64,000 bases of DNA from SIAQ01 sp963767835 (GCA_963767835.1 CAVYFY010000002.1:248001-312000); one strand, 5' to 3'; counted from the first letter of the stretch, positions 43,105 to 53,411 are shown. Translations and numbers: made by a program. The notes: a model not told the origin generated them from the letters alone.

Positions 43105-43515
43105 ATGCGTACATTCTTGCTGTTGTGCCTCGTCGCAATTGTGGTCGCCGTCGTGATGTCCTTCGCGGTCGGGCTCATCACCTTTTCGCACCACAGCGCT
43201 GACGGGCGACAGGTCGGCAGCTTCACGGTGCACACGCACATGATCTTCCCGCATGCTGCTGGCGTCGAAGGCGTCGATGAGATTTCCTCGGATGCGAGAG
43301 GCACCATCACGATGGTGCAGCCTGAAAAGAACGAATTCGCCATGGCAGACGGCGTCAACACGTGGACATTCGAGTTGGCCCAAGGCGGCACGGTTCTTAT
43401 CAACGACCGCGAAAGCAAGCTCGCCGACTTAAGAGTCGGCGACGCGGCCACCGTTACTTTCGAGCGCCACGCGCCGCTTTTGCTCGCGACTGACGTGCGG
43501 GCGGCGCGACGGTAA
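43105..43515 (+). CDS. Membrane-anchored DUF5666-like protein
   Basis: A 136-residue protein with an N-terminal hydrophobic segment (FLLLCLVAIVVAVVMSFAVGLI) that anchors or exports it. The second half, RGTITMVQPEKNEFAMADGVNTWTF to KLADLRVGDAATVTFE, is a small beta barrel of the DUF5666 kind, closely parallel to the two repeats of the next gene. GTGGAG precedes the start. Function unknown; position beside trehalose genes hints at envelope stress. Confidence 0.65.
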   Translation: MRTFLLLCLVAIVVAVVMSFAVGLITFSHHSADGRQVGSFTVHTHMIFPHAAGVEGVDEISSDARGTITMVQPEKNEFAMADGVNTWTFELAQGGTVLINDRESKLADLRVGDAATVTFERHAPLLLATDVRAARR

Positions 43516-43657
43516 ACCCGCACCGAGTGAGTCGTCGGGTGCGGCAAGGAGAAGCCGCGCCCGACGGATTTTGCCATGGCTTCGACGACGGCCCATTGCC
43601 GGTCTCCCACGGTGGGAAATCGGGGTTAGATGAAGCGATCTTTTTGGAGGATGCGTC

Positions 43658-44188
43658 ATGATCCGTTTGCCGAACATTCGCCTGGGAATCGCCATGTTGT
43701 TATCGATTGGCTTGGCCACCTTTGCTTCGGCAGAAGAGGCCAAGGGCACGATCGCGTCAGTGAATGCCGCCAGTGCCCAGGTCGTCATCAAAGGGGTTGT
43801 GAGCAACACCATTTACGATCTCAGCAAGGATGCGCGCGTATGCTTGGACGGCGGCAAAGCCAAACTCGGCGACCTCCGCGACGGGGACCAGGCCGTCATC
43901 GAGTACAAAAAATCCGGCAACCAAATGATCGCCAGCGAAGTACGCGCTTTGCGAAAAGCATCAGAAACCACCGGCACGGTCCGCAACGTAAATTCCGAGA
44001 ACAGTCAATTGGTCCTCAAAGGCGTCGTCAAGGACACGACATATCATCTGGAAAAAAATGCCACCGTGTGGATCAACGGCAAAGAAGGGCGACTGGCCGA
44101 CCTGCGCGAGGGCGACCAGGTGCGGGTTACCTATGAATCGCGCGGCGACCAACTCATGGCCGCTGCGGTTAGCTTGACCAAACGATGA
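43658..44188 (+). CDS. Secreted protein with two DUF5666-like repeats
   Basis: A 176-residue protein with a Sec signal peptide (LGIAMLLSIGLATFASA, cut near residue 25) and two tandem units of about 70 residues: AKGTIASVNAASAQVVIKGV to DLRDGDQAVIEYKKSGNQMIASEVRAL, and TGTVRNVNSENSQLVLKGVV to DLREGDQVRVTYESRGDQLMAAAV. The units are similar to each other and to the C-terminal half of the previous gene, so they arose by duplication. GGAGG precedes the start. A periplasmic beta-barrel role is inferred. Confidence 0.72.
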   Translation: MIRLPNIRLGIAMLLSIGLATFASAEEAKGTIASVNAASAQVVIKGVVSNTIYDLSKDARVCLDGGKAKLGDLRDGDQAVIEYKKSGNQMIASEVRALRKASETTGTVRNVNSENSQLVLKGVVKDTTYHLEKNATVWINGKEGRLADLREGDQVRVTYESRGDQLMAAAVSLTKR

Positions 44189-44275
44189 TCGCGGCAAAAC
44201 CGTGCTTGCGGCTACGTGCGTCCGGCCCATGTTGCCGCGATGCCGGGCCGCGAGCACCGAATTGAAGGTTCCATT

Positions 44276-45932
44276 ATGTGGTCGAAAGATGCATTGCAAG
44301 ATTTGATTCACGCCAAGCTCGGGGACCATCGGCTCATCCTGGTCGCCAATCGCGAGCCTTACCTCCATCGTTTTGTCGGCGGAAAAATCGAGTGCGTTCC
44401 GCCCGCCAGCGGCATGGTGTCGGCGTTGGAGCCGATCATGTCGCGCGTGCGGTGGGGTTTGGATTGCGCATGGGAGCGGGAACGCGGACCGGCGCACCGC
44501 CGACGCTGCCGGGCGCCTCGCAGTTCCGCCCGGCAATCCACAGTATACGCTGCACCGAGTTTGGCTTACCAAGGAGCAACAGGAAGGCTATTACAATGGC
44601 GCGGCCAATGAAGGCCTTTGGCCACTCTGTCATATGGTATACACGCGGCCGATGTTTAACCCGAAGCACTGGCCGATCTATCGGAACGTCAACGAGGTTT
44701 TTGCCGAGGCGGTCATCGACGAAGCCGACGATGCACCCGCGTTTGTCTTCATCCAGGATTACCACTTCGGACTGCTGCCGCGCATGCTCAAGGAACGCAA
44801 TCGCGGCAATGTGATCGTGGCGCACTTTTGGCACATCCCCTGGCCCAACCCAGAAGCGTTTCAGACCTTCCCCTGGAAAGAAGAGTTGCTCGACGGCCTT
44901 TTGGGCAACGATTTGCTCGGGTTCCACCTTCGCTACCACTGCAAGAACTTCCTCGATTGCATCGATCGCACTCTAGAAGCCAAAGTCGATTACGAACGCT
45001 ACGAAGTCACTCGCGGCGGCAAAGTGACCGTCGTGCGGCCCTTTCCCATCAGCATCGACTTCGAGGACCACGAACGCATCGCGCGCAGCGAAGAAGTGGA
45101 AAAAGAAATCGAGCGTTGGACGCTCCAGCTCGGACTGACCGGCGAGGCGCTTGGCATCGGCATTGATCGCATTGACTACACCAAAGGAATCCCGGAACGA
45201 TTGCGGGCGCTCGATCGCCTTCTGGAACTGCATCCGAACTGGCGCGAACATCTCGTCTTCGTGCAAATCGGCGTGCCGAGCCGAACGCACGTGAAAGCAT
45301 ATCAGCTGCTCGATGACGAAATCGATACCCTCGTCGAAGAGATCAACTGGCGCTGGAGCACGGATTCGTGGAGGCCCATCGTTTATCTCAAGCAGCAGTG
45401 TTCTCCAGTGCAGATGATGGCGCTTCATCGCCTGGCGCGCTTTTGCATCGTCAACTCGCTCGATGACGGCATGAATCTGGTGGCCAAGGAATTCGTCGCC
45501 AGCCGTTTCGATAATGACGGCGTCCTGATCTTGAGCCGATTCACGGGGGCGGCTCGCGAATTGACCGACGCCGTGCTCGTCAATCCGTTTTCCATTGACG
45601 AAATGGCCGCCGCCTTGAAAAACGCGCTAGAGATGCCCGAAGACGAGCGCCACAAAAAGATGCAGCGCTTGCGCGGAGTCATCGCGGAGAACAACATCTA
45701 TCGCTGGGCCGGCAAATTCCTGTCCACGCTGCTAAAATTCGAATTCCCCGATACCGAGGCAATCCGCTCAACGCCGGACCTGGCCGTGGTTTCCTCAGCG
45801 CTCCGGACGCAAGCGGCAGCAAATCGCCGGAAGCGAGGCTCAAATCATGAGCAATCTATTTTTTCCCGGCATGCCGGATCTCGGCGAACGTATCCGAAAC
45901 TCCGCGCACGTCCTGATCGGACTGGATTATGA
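44276..45932 (+). CDS. otsA: Trehalose-6-phosphate synthase (GT20), one frame break
   Basis: Transfers glucose from a nucleotide sugar to glucose 6-phosphate. N-terminus at 44276: LGDHRLILVANREPYLHRF and PPASGMVSALEPIM. At about 44443 in TCGCGCGTGCGG the frame changes (a lost CG pair would restore SRACGGVWIAHGSG). Then FVFIQDYHFGLLPRML, HIPWPNPEAFQTFPW, GIDRIDYTKGIPERLRAL and SLDDGMNLVAKEFVA, all typical of GT20 synthases. The frame as read overlaps otsB by 86 bases; the true end is probably near the otsB start, and the last 30 residues are not conserved. Operon with otsB. Confidence 0.92.
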
Positions 45933-46645
45933 TGGCACGCTCACCGCGATCGTTGATGAACCAGCCGACGCCTTGATGCCGATTTCCATGCGTGAAGTCG
46001 TGCGGGCCCTGGCGCAACGACAAAATGTGTCGGTGGCAGTGATTAGCGGCCGCGCCGAAGGAGACCTGCGGAACCTCGTGGCAATCCCCGGCGTAATCTA
46101 CGCGGGCAACCACGGCATGGAGATCAGCGGGCCCGGCATCAGCTTCATTGAGCCCGACGCGCAGGCCGCAGTTCCAGCGTTGCACGTGCTGGCACAAGAA
46201 ATCGAAAGCAGGTTGCGCCACATCGAAGGAGCAGTTGTCGAGGACAAAGGACTAACGCTCAGCATCCACCACCGCCGCGTCGCTCCCGTTGAAGGCGAAA
46301 AAGTTTGGCAGACGGTTCAGGAAATCGTGGCGCCGCATCAGGATCGCTTTCATGTCACGCTTGGCGACAAAGTTTATGAAATCCGCCCGCACCTGCGCTG
46401 GCACAAAGGCTCGGCGATTGCCTGGATCAAAGCGCACATCGGCGACCCGGACACTCTGGTGATCTACATTGGCGACGACACCACGGATGAGGACGCGTTT
46501 CGCGCTGGGTGATGGCGCGATAACGATCCGCGTGGGCGACAATGCGCAAACCGCGGCCCGATTCCTTCTGCCTGATCCTGCCACCGTGCAGCGATTTCTG
46601 CTATGGGTTGACGAATTGCGCACCAGCGAGCCCGTGCACGCTTGA
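45847..46645 (+). CDS. otsB: Trehalose-6-phosphate phosphatase, one frame break
   Basis: A HAD-family phosphatase releasing trehalose. Motifs: LIGLDYDGTLTAI (nucleophile Asp), VSVAVISGRAEGDLR, GNHGMEISGP, RWHKGSAIAWI and VIYIGDDTTDEDAF. Just after DEDAFRA a TGA appears because of an indel at about 46503 in TTTCGCGCTGGG; restoring a CG pair gives RALGDGAITIRVGDNAQTAARF and the natural stop at 46643-46645. The full protein would be about 265 residues, normal for OtsB. It converges on the sigma-54 regulator gene, ten bases away. Confidence 0.92.
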
Positions 46646-46654
46646 CGGCTCTGC

Positions 46655-48084
46655 TCATACATGCAGACCACTGCCATGAGCGGGACCTGTGCCGCTGAAC
46701 TCCTTGAAACTCGTCTTGTTGATTTGATAAGCGCCCAATTTCGCTGACAAGCTCCGGCGCGAGATGCCGCAAAGCTGGCGCATTCGGTCACGTTGCCGCG
46801 CGTTTGCTCCAGGGCCTTGCGAATGTACTCCTGCTCCACGTCCGCCTGAATCATCCGCAGCAGGTCGGGCAGCGGTTTTTGCAGATCAATGGAGCGAGGC
46901 GGTTTTGGCGTGCTCGGGAGCATGAGGTTTGCCAGAAAGCTCTGCGCCTGAAGCGTGCCATTCGAGCATGTGACACAAGCGCGTTCGATGGCATTCTCCA
47001 GTTCTCGGATGTTGCCCGGCCAGGCATATTTGAGCAGGATCTCCAAGGCCTTGGGCGGTATCCGTTTAGGCGATTCGCCGGGGCGTGCGTACTTGTCGGC
47101 GAAATGCGCAGCCAGGAGCGGGATGTCCTCGCGGCGTTCGCGCAAGGGCGGCAGCTCGATTTTGACGACGTTGAGTCGATAGTAAAGATCCTCGCGGAAT
47201 TTCCCTTCTTGCACCAGCTTTTGCAGCGAGCGATTGGTGGCGCCGATAACTCGGACATCCACTTCAATGCTCTCGGTCCCACCGACGCGCTCGAAGCAGC
47301 GTTCTTGCAGCACGCGCAGCAGCTTCGCTTGCATGGTGGGCGGGATGTCGCCCACTTCGTCGAGAAAGAGCGTGCCGCCATGGGCCATCTCGAAGCGGCC
47401 GACACGCTTGCCGATCGCACTGGTGAAAGCCCCCTTTTCGTGGCCGAATAGTTCGCTTTCCAACAGGGTTTCGGGGAGGGCGGCACAATTGACGGCGATC
47501 ATCGGTCCGGTGCGCAGCTGCGAAGCCTGGTGGATTGCAATGGCAACCTGCTCCTTGCCCGTGCCAGTCTCGCCCTCAATGAGCACGGTCGTATTCGTTG
47601 GAGCGACATTGGCGATCAACTCAAAAACCGCGTGCATGCATGGGCTCTTGCTGATGATGTTGCGGAACGAGTAGCGATCCTGCAGCTGTTCGCGCAGCGC
47701 CGCCACTTCGTCTTGCAGTCGGCGCTCACGCAGCACGCGCTGCACGACCAGGCGCAGATGATGCCCATCCACGGGCTTGGAGAGAATGTCGTAGGCGCCA
47801 AGCCGCATCGCCTGGACTGCCTGATCGATGCTCTTGGGCCCGGTCAGGACAATCACCGTGACGGGCAGGTTTTTCTTGTGAATTTCCTCCATCACGTGCG
47901 GACCGTCCATGCCGGGCATCATCAAGTCCATCAGGAAAACACTGTAATTCTGTTCTCCGAGCGCCAGCAGAGCCTCGGCGCCGTCCGTGATGTCGTCTAC
48001 CTGAATAGCGGGATCCTCCTCCGCCAGCTTCTTCAAGGTCTGACAGGTGGAGTCGCTATCTGCAACAAGAATGCGCCGTTGCAT
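46655..48084 (-). CDS. Sigma-54-dependent response regulator (NtrC type), one frame break
   Basis: About 475 residues. Receiver 1-120 (LMDLMMPGMDG phospho-Asp), AAA+ domain with Walker A LIEGETGTGKEQ, Walker B FLDEVGDIP, ATNRSLQKLVQEGKFREDLYYRLN, and the sigma-54 contact loop as HEKGAFTSA in place of GAFTGA. Near 46777 (GGCGCA) the frame changes; the restored end LCGISRRSLSAKLGAYQINKTSF is the Fis-type helix-turn-helix. Start at 48084 with GGGAGG upstream. No partner kinase is adjacent on this side; the kinases at 30.6-38.5 kb are candidates. It should activate sigma-54 promoters. Confidence 0.9.
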
Positions 48085-48395
48085 GGTGCAGCCTCCCAAT
48101 AAAGGATGGAAGTCGGCATCCGCTGCCGCCGGGAAATGATCCTTCGATTGCAGGCATTGGCCGTTGCGAAAAGGGGCAGGTGAAACTTGCTTTTGGGGCT
48201 GCCGCCATCTCCGCGATTGTGGTGATGTAAGACATTATAGAGCCGCTCGGAGAAGGTCTCAAGGCCACGGTAGCGTTGTCAAGAAAGACGGACAACGCAA
48301 TCAGGAAAGGCCTGATTGTTCAAGCGCATTCGCCGGTTATGATTAAATAGGTCCCGCATGAAGGCCGTTGGTGATTGGGCGACACCAGCACCTAA
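48085..48395. other. Intergenic region without a supported gene
   Basis: About 310 bases between the divergent sigma-54 regulator and the ligase locus. Frames here lack ribosome sites or domains. It probably contains both promoters; I could not identify a convincing -24/-12 element by eye. Confidence 0.45.
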
Positions 48396-48500
48396 ATGCG
48401 GGATCGTTGTTTTCCTGGCGCCATTCTCGCGTACGTTTTGGTTCACGTCATCCTGTTGATGATCCTGTCGATTTTTGCAAACCGCGTCCGCCGGCATTAG
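48396..48500 (+). CDS. Candidate 34-residue membrane peptide
   Basis: MRDRCFPGAILAYVLVHVIL continues LMILSIFANRVRRH: a single hydrophobic helix of about 20 residues capped by a basic C-terminus, the usual layout of small single-pass proteins. The ribosome site is weak and there is no homology argument, so it may be chance. It lies 33 bases upstream of the ligase start on the same strand. Confidence 0.3.
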   Translation: MRDRCFPGAILAYVLVHVILLMILSIFANRVRRH

Positions 48501-48533
48501 GAGGCCTCGTGGCGCCGACCAAGGAGCGCTATC

Positions 48534-49771
48534 ATGGATATTCTGCAAAAGCCAGCTCACACCAATGGGGTTGCGACGATCCCAGCCTCCAAGTCCGATG
48601 AGACTACGTTTCACCCTTCGGCTTCCACGTCGATCGGCGTCGAAATCGAGTTGCAAATTCTCGATCGCGATACGAGCGATCTTGCGCCGGCGCAGTGCGC
48701 ATTCTCCAGGCATGCGAGGAGGAAAAGATCGACGGCGTCGCGGCTGAATTGATGCAATCCATGATCGAGGTGAAAACGGGCGTCTGCAATAGCGTGGACG
48801 AGGTCGGGGCTCAGCTTTTTGCGCGGACACGAAAAGTTCGCAATATTGCGAGTTCTCTCGGATTCGAATTGGCCATGGGGAGCACTCATCCCTTCCACCG
48901 CACTTCCGCCAGCACCGTGTATCCCGACGAGCGCTATGAGCGAATTCGCGATCGCCTAGCGTGGCTAACCAACCAGCGGGTGATGTTCGGGCTTCACGTC
49001 CATGTCGGCATGCCGTCAGGCGACATGGCGATCGGCGCGATCAATCTACTGATGCAGTATGTGCCCCATCTCATTGCCGTGTCCGCAAGTTCACCGTTTT
49101 GGCAAGGAGTGGACACGGGCTTGATGTCAAGCCGCATCGCCCTGTATCGGCTGCTGCCCCATGCCGGATTGCCGCTTTACTTCGGCGACTGGAAGGAATT
49201 CCGCAATTACTGCAAGGTGATGAAGGATTGCCAAACGATCTCGTCGTTCAAGGACATTTATTGGGACATCCGGCCACGGCCTGACTTCGGCACCATCGAA
49301 TTCCGCATTTGCGACATACCAATGACGCTCACGGAAACGCTGCGGATCGTCGCATTGGTTCGTTGTCTGGCAGTTGCCGGTCTACGCCTTTTGCAAGAAC
49401 ATCCTCGCTTGCGCCGGGGCAACATCAAACGACACTGGATCGCCGTGGAGAACAAATGGCTCGCGACACGCTATGGACTGCAAGCGATCTATATTCGCAC
49501 TCCCAGCGGCAAGCGCCGGCCGCTGGCCAACGACCTTGGCGATCTGCTCGAGCGCATCATGCCAATCGCGCGCGAACTCGGGGACGAGAAATACCTGGCA
49601 GGCTTGCAACCGCTGAGCAAATTCGAGACGGGCGCCGATCAACAGCGCCGACATTACCGCGACCAGGGAAACTGGAAATCGCTGGTCGAATTCATGACCG
49701 AGCAACTTCTTCGCGATCTTGAAGGGCACCAAGCGAGGATGGGGATCCGCACGGATGCTGCCGATGCATGA
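48534..49771 (+). CDS. Carboxylate-amine ligase (GCS2/YbdK family), one frame break
   Basis: About 412 residues. The start at 48534 (AAGGAGCGC upstream) gives a 30-residue leader, then TSIGVEIELQILDRDTSDLAP. At about 48690 in CCGGCGCAGTGCGC the frame changes and continues RILQACEEEKIDGVAAELMQSMIEVKTGVC, GLHVHVGMPSGDM, DIRPRPDFGTIEFRICDIPMT and KFETGADQQRRHY. This is the glutamate-cysteine-ligase family 2 fold: ATP-dependent amide formation between a glutamate-like acid and an amine. E. coli YbdK has weak GCS activity. Substrate here unknown; its relatives often sit in stress gene sets, which fits the trehalose genes next door. Confidence 0.88.
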
Positions 49772-49839
49772 ATTCATGGGTTGCGCACGCCGCGCCAGAT
49801 CTGTCTGACAAGTCAATCTGTGCAGCGAATTCGATCAAG

Positions 49840-49883
<44 letters not shown>

Positions 49884-50061
49884 ACATTGCCCGTTGGAAC
49901 GGCATCTTGCGTAAAACACGAGAAACTGCCTCTACTTGCAGTGAACAAGCAACTCCTTTTGAGTCCCCGTAAATCTACCTATTTTTGCGTGATTTTGTTT
50001 TTATTTGAAGGGGAATTGAGGGGGATTTTTTTTCTCCGAATCGGGGAGGAGAGCAAACGCC

Positions 50062-50259
50062 ATGATCCAGAGCCTGTGCGAGTCGTGCCGGAACCTGCGA
50101 GAAATCCGCACGGCGAGGTCACGGTTCTTGCTCTGCGAGTTGTCCGTGACGAACGCTGACTACCCGAAGTATCCGCCGCAGCCGGTCGTTCAGTGCGAAG
50201 GATTCCAATCGAAGGACGAAGCGCCTGGACGAGGGCCGACAACTGCGGATGGTGAATGA
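50062..50259 (+). CDS. Small Cys-containing protein of the accessory region
   Basis: A 65-residue protein: MIQSLCESCRNLREIRTARSRFLLCELS then YPKYPPQPVVQCEGF. Four Cys in two pairs (CESC and C...C) suggest a zinc-binding fold. I recognise the pattern (CESC, FLLCELS, YPPQPVVxC) from planctomycete genomes but not a function. A GGGGAGGAGAG ribosome site precedes it, and DUF6933 follows by nine bases. Confidence 0.6.
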   Translation: MIQSLCESCRNLREIRTARSRFLLCELSVTNADYPKYPPQPVVQCEGFQSKDEAPGRGPTTADGE

Positions 50260-50268
50260 GAGGGCACG

Positions 50269-50781
50269 ATGATCTTCCGCCTTTCGCAAAAACTGAATGA
50301 CAAGATCAAGGTCGGGAAGCTGGGCGCAATGCCTCTCGACGAAAACCCATTGGCGGACTGGTCGGCGCAGTTGTTCGCTGTGGGGCGCACGCAGTACATC
50401 CTGCTGGCCAACACGAAGGCGCTGCGCTCCACCGTGTTGGTCGCCAAGGGCGTCACGAGCGGGACCGATTTTGTCGAGCTTGGGTTGGGCAGTATTCGGG
50501 GGATTTTGGAAGCGGATGGTCATGCGAGCGTCTACGAGCAAGTCGTCGCCCCGGCCTGCTCGCCAATCTTCTACGCCAAGGCATTGAATCGCTCGGTCAC
50601 CGGGTCGCTCAACGACATGATAAAACATGCGAGCTACTGGCTGGCGCTTGGCGACGTTGGGATGGAGGAAATCGGCGCTCGGCTCAAGGAAACACCGATG
50701 TCGGCGCTTGGGCGTCCCGGCTCCCCCTACGGCTTTCCAACAGACGTGTTCGAGGAGATCGTCAACGCAGATGGATCCTGA
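50269..50781 (+). CDS. DUF6933-type protein
   Basis: A 170-residue soluble protein. MIFRLSQKLNDKIKVGKLGAMPLDENPLADWSAQLF, RTQYILLANTKALRSTVL and AKALNRSVTGSLNDMIKHASYWL fit the DUF6933 pattern. No catalytic residues are known. GAGGGC precedes the start. It forms a short operon with the Cys-rich gene. Confidence 0.72.
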   Translation: MIFRLSQKLNDKIKVGKLGAMPLDENPLADWSAQLFAVGRTQYILLANTKALRSTVLVAKGVTSGTDFVELGLGSIRGILEADGHASVYEQVVAPACSPIFYAKALNRSVTGSLNDMIKHASYWLALGDVGMEEIGARLKETPMSALGRPGSPYGFPTDVFEEIVNADGS

Positions 50782-50867
50782 AACCGGATTACGGCACGGA
50801 CCACGCATCGTCTTGGATGGAGCTTCCTCTGCGGCTGAACAACCAAACTCGCCTGCCATCTCTGCCA

Positions 50868-51395
50868 CTACCCACGGCGCAAAAATGTTCTTATTCGCTC
50901 CCATACGTTGTCTTCCTCACATGCGCCTTGCTCGGGGCCCCCCGCCAAGCACGCTTCGAGCATCACGTTCAGGGATTCGGGATCGGCAAGTCGATGATCG
51001 TTGCCCACGGCGACCAGGCAAACAGAAAGAAGATCGCTGTTTCGGAGCAGTTCTTCGCTGTCGGCAAACGGGATCACGTCGTCGGCCCTGCTGTGCAAGA
51101 TGATCGTGCCCAACTTCACCGATTTAGCGGCTCCGAACTTCTTCCAGGCCGGGCAACGCAGCACCAAAGGCGTGCCGCCGCATTTGACGTTCATGGCGAC
51201 TGCACCGCCTCGCGAGGAGCCAATGACAACATCGGGCTAGTGCTTGTCGTATTCGGTCTGGGCAATGCGAACAGCCTCGGCAGAGCCATCGTCGGGCAGC
51301 TTCGGGTTGATGGCCTCATGCCCGTGCTGCGCCAGAAAGGTGGGCTTCACGCCGCCAGGAACAGACTGCCAGCCATGAGGGAAGAGGATTTTCAT
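50868..51395 (-). pseudogene. Alpha/beta hydrolase with in-frame TAG
   Basis: The start MKILFPHGWQSVPGGVKPTFL at 51395 leads to EAVRIAQTEYDKH, then TAG (51237-51239), then in the same frame PDVVIGSSRGGAVAMNVKCGG with the nucleophile elbow GSSRGG, and TIILHSRADDVIPFADSEELL with the acid Asp and VGNDHRLADPESL with the catalytic His. Everything but one codon is intact, so a CAG-to-TAG change (Gln) is the simplest explanation: pseudogene, sequence error or, less likely, readthrough. Family: small serine hydrolases, substrate unknown. Confidence 0.75.
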
Positions 51396-51612
51396 GGATG
51401 AATTGTCGCCGAAACTGCTTCCGGCGTCAATGACGTCCCGCCGTTCGCCGTTTTTCTTCCCGGCTCGCTGGCATCTTCCTCTCGATCCCGGCAAGAATGT
51501 GATCTCGCAATAAAACACCCCGCCATTGAAATGACTTCGCTCATCAGAAAAACGGGACTCGGCATGTCGGCCCAAAGAAGATTGATGAACGACAACTATA
51601 ATGCCCGCCCGA

Positions 51613-51680
51613 CGACAATTAGAATTCCCGATCAGATCTGACCCCGGCGCTCTTCAACGACAACTATTAGAATTCCCGAT
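51613..51680. repeat. Terminal direct repeats of IS21 copy A
   Basis: CGACAATTAGAATTCCCGAT (51613-51632) recurs as a three-base-longer version at 51658-51680. Both stand upstream of the istA fragment at 51730, as IS21 end repeats do. A partial third copy lies at about 51590-51600. Confidence 0.6.
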
Positions 51681-51729
51681 TTGCGAACCAGACGTCATCA
51701 TCGAACACCCTCACAACAAGGAGTGTTTG

Positions 51730-52053
51730 ATGATCACCGATGCGCAACTGCGGATGCTCCGTCGTCTCGATCACCACGGAGCCGCGAAGGAACTGGCGGC
51801 GGTCAAGTCCGGCATGGACCCTAAGACGGCACGCAAGTATCGCCGGCTCGGCAAGCTGCCCAGCGAGGTCAAAATCATGGACCGAGATTGGCTGACACGC
51901 CCCGATCCCTTTGCTGAGGTCTGGCCTGAGCTCCAGGCGCAGCTCCAGCTCCATCCCGGCCTGGAAGCCAAGACGCTTTTCGCCGACTTGCAACGACGCT
52001 TCCCTGGCCGATTCGCGGACGGTCAGTTGCGGACTTTGCAACGACGCTGCCGG
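51730..52053 (+). pseudogene. istA: IS21-family IstA N-terminal fragment (copy A)
   Basis: MITDAQLRMLRRLDHHGAAK through ELAAVKSGMDPKTARKYRRLGKLP (helix-turn-helix) and LFADLQRRFPGRFADGQLRTLQRR. Homology stops at about 52053, where terminal repeats of a second IS21 element begin. Only the DNA-binding end remains, without catalytic residues. Confidence 0.75.
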
Positions 52054-52154
52054 GAAACCAGCCACCTCGGGGCGCCTGAAAACCAGCCATTTCTGAGAAG
52101 GAATGATGGCGGCGTAAGCTGCCTTCCAAAGGTTTTTTTGGAAGGAGGCTTTGC

Positions 52155-53411
52155 GTGGCCAATCAGCTCAAAATGGCTCTGATCGACACCATTCAACGGC
52201 TGCACCAACAGAACTGGTCGCAGCGGCGGATCGCACTGGAACTGGAGATCGATCGGGAGACGGTATCCCGGTATCTGCGGTTGGCTGAGGCACCAAACCC
52301 AGCCACTGCGGAAGGGGCGCTCCATGATTCAAAACCAGCCACTTCGGAGGGGGCGCTCAACGATCCTGGGCCGCCCGGCACGCCAGCGGATCTGAACGAT
52401 TGCACATCGTGTACAACGCCTGCGCCGATCCCATCGACACCAAGCCCAGCGAGCCAGTGTGCGCCGTTCCACGAACAGGTCTTGGCCAAGCTGGACCAAG
52501 GGTTGAGCGCCCGTCGGATCTGGCAGGATCTGGTGAGCGAGCACGGCTTCAGGCATGAGTATCACAGCGTGCGGCGTTTCGTGGCCCGACTGGGCGCGAA
52601 GACGCCGGTGCCATTTCGGCGGATGGAGTGCGGGCCAGGTGAGGAAGTGCAAGTGGATTTCGGCCAGGGCGCGTTCCTGGTTGGCAGCGACGGCAAGCGG
52701 CGTCGGCCGCACGTTTTTCGCATCGTGCTCAGCCATTCGCGGGTGCATGGCACGACGCGGCGGGCGCCAGGCCAGCATTTCCTGGAGGCCGAGAAGGCAG
52801 CGTTGTTGCCGTTGCCGAGCGGGCGGTTGGCGAGCTTTCGCGAGGCGCGGCGGCGCGTGCATCGGGACGGCCATGTCGAAGTCGAGAAGGCATATTACTC
52901 GGTACCGCCGGAGTACGTCGGCCAAAGCGTGTGGGCGCGATGGGACGGCCGCGTGGTGCGGGTCTTCAACGAACGTCTGGCGCCGATCGCGTTGCACGCG
53001 CAGCAGTTGCCGGGGAAGTTCAGCACGCACGACCAACACATCGTCACCGAGAAGATCAACGCGGTCGAACATGGAGCCGAATATTTGCTTGTCAAGGTGC
53101 GGCGTCTGGGCGTTGGCTGCGCGCGTTGGGCCGAGGCGATGTTGCAAAACCGAGGCGTCGCCGGCGTGCGTGTCTTGCAAGGGTTGTTGCACCTGGCCCG
53201 CAAGCACCCGCGTGAGGCCTTGGAAAAAGCGTGCTCCGCGGCCCATGCCCACGGCGAATATCGTTTGCGCACCGTGCGCGCCTTGCTGAAACGCCAAGAC
53301 GTGACCCAGCCGCTCTTCGAGTTCATGGACGAACATCCGCTCATCCGTCCCATGAGCGACTACGGCCAATTCGTGCGCGATGCCTTGCACAAGGGAGGTT
53401 CATCGTCATGA
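52155..53411 (+). CDS. istA: IstA transposase with internal in-frame deletion
   Basis: The GTG start follows GGAGG. The helix-turn-helix (NWSQRRIALELEIDRETVSRYLRL) is followed by terminal-repeat-derived linker, FHEQVLAKLDQGLSARRIWQDL and the first catalytic Asp in VQVDFGQGAF. Then RIVLSHSR joins directly to VHGTTRRAPGQHF. In full IstA proteins about 90 residues lie between these points, including the second Asp and the Glu of the DDE triad. The protein (418 residues) is therefore predicted inactive, although its frame is open to the end. Confidence 0.8.
   Translation: MANQLKMALIDTIQRLHQQNWSQRRIALELEIDRETVSRYLRLAEAPNPATAEGALHDSKPATSEGALNDPGPPGTPADLNDCTSCTTPAPIPSTPSPASQCAPFHEQVLAKLDQGLSARRIWQDLVSEHGFRHEYHSVRRFVARLGAKTPVPFRRMECGPGEEVQVDFGQGAFLVGSDGKRRRPHVFRIVLSHSRVHGTTRRAPGQHFLEAEKAALLPLPSGRLASFREARRRVHRDGHVEVEKAYYSVPPEYVGQSVWARWDGRVVRVFNERLAPIALHAQQLPGKFSTHDQHIVTEKINAVEHGAEYLLVKVRRLGVGCARWAEAMLQNRGVAGVRVLQGLLHLARKHPREALEKACSAAHAHGEYRLRTVRALLKRQDVTQPLFEFMDEHPLIRPMSDYGQFVRDALHKGGSSS

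Noticed and set aside
44216..44275. Upstream in-frame start for otsA
   Set aside because: The extra 20 residues lack family similarity; the ATG at 44276 leads directly into the conserved N-terminus.
46495..46515. TGA in otsB as a selenocysteine codon, since selA is present
   Set aside because: The conserved sequence resumes in another frame (LGDGAITIRVGDN), so an indel explains it. OtsB has no selenocysteine at this site.
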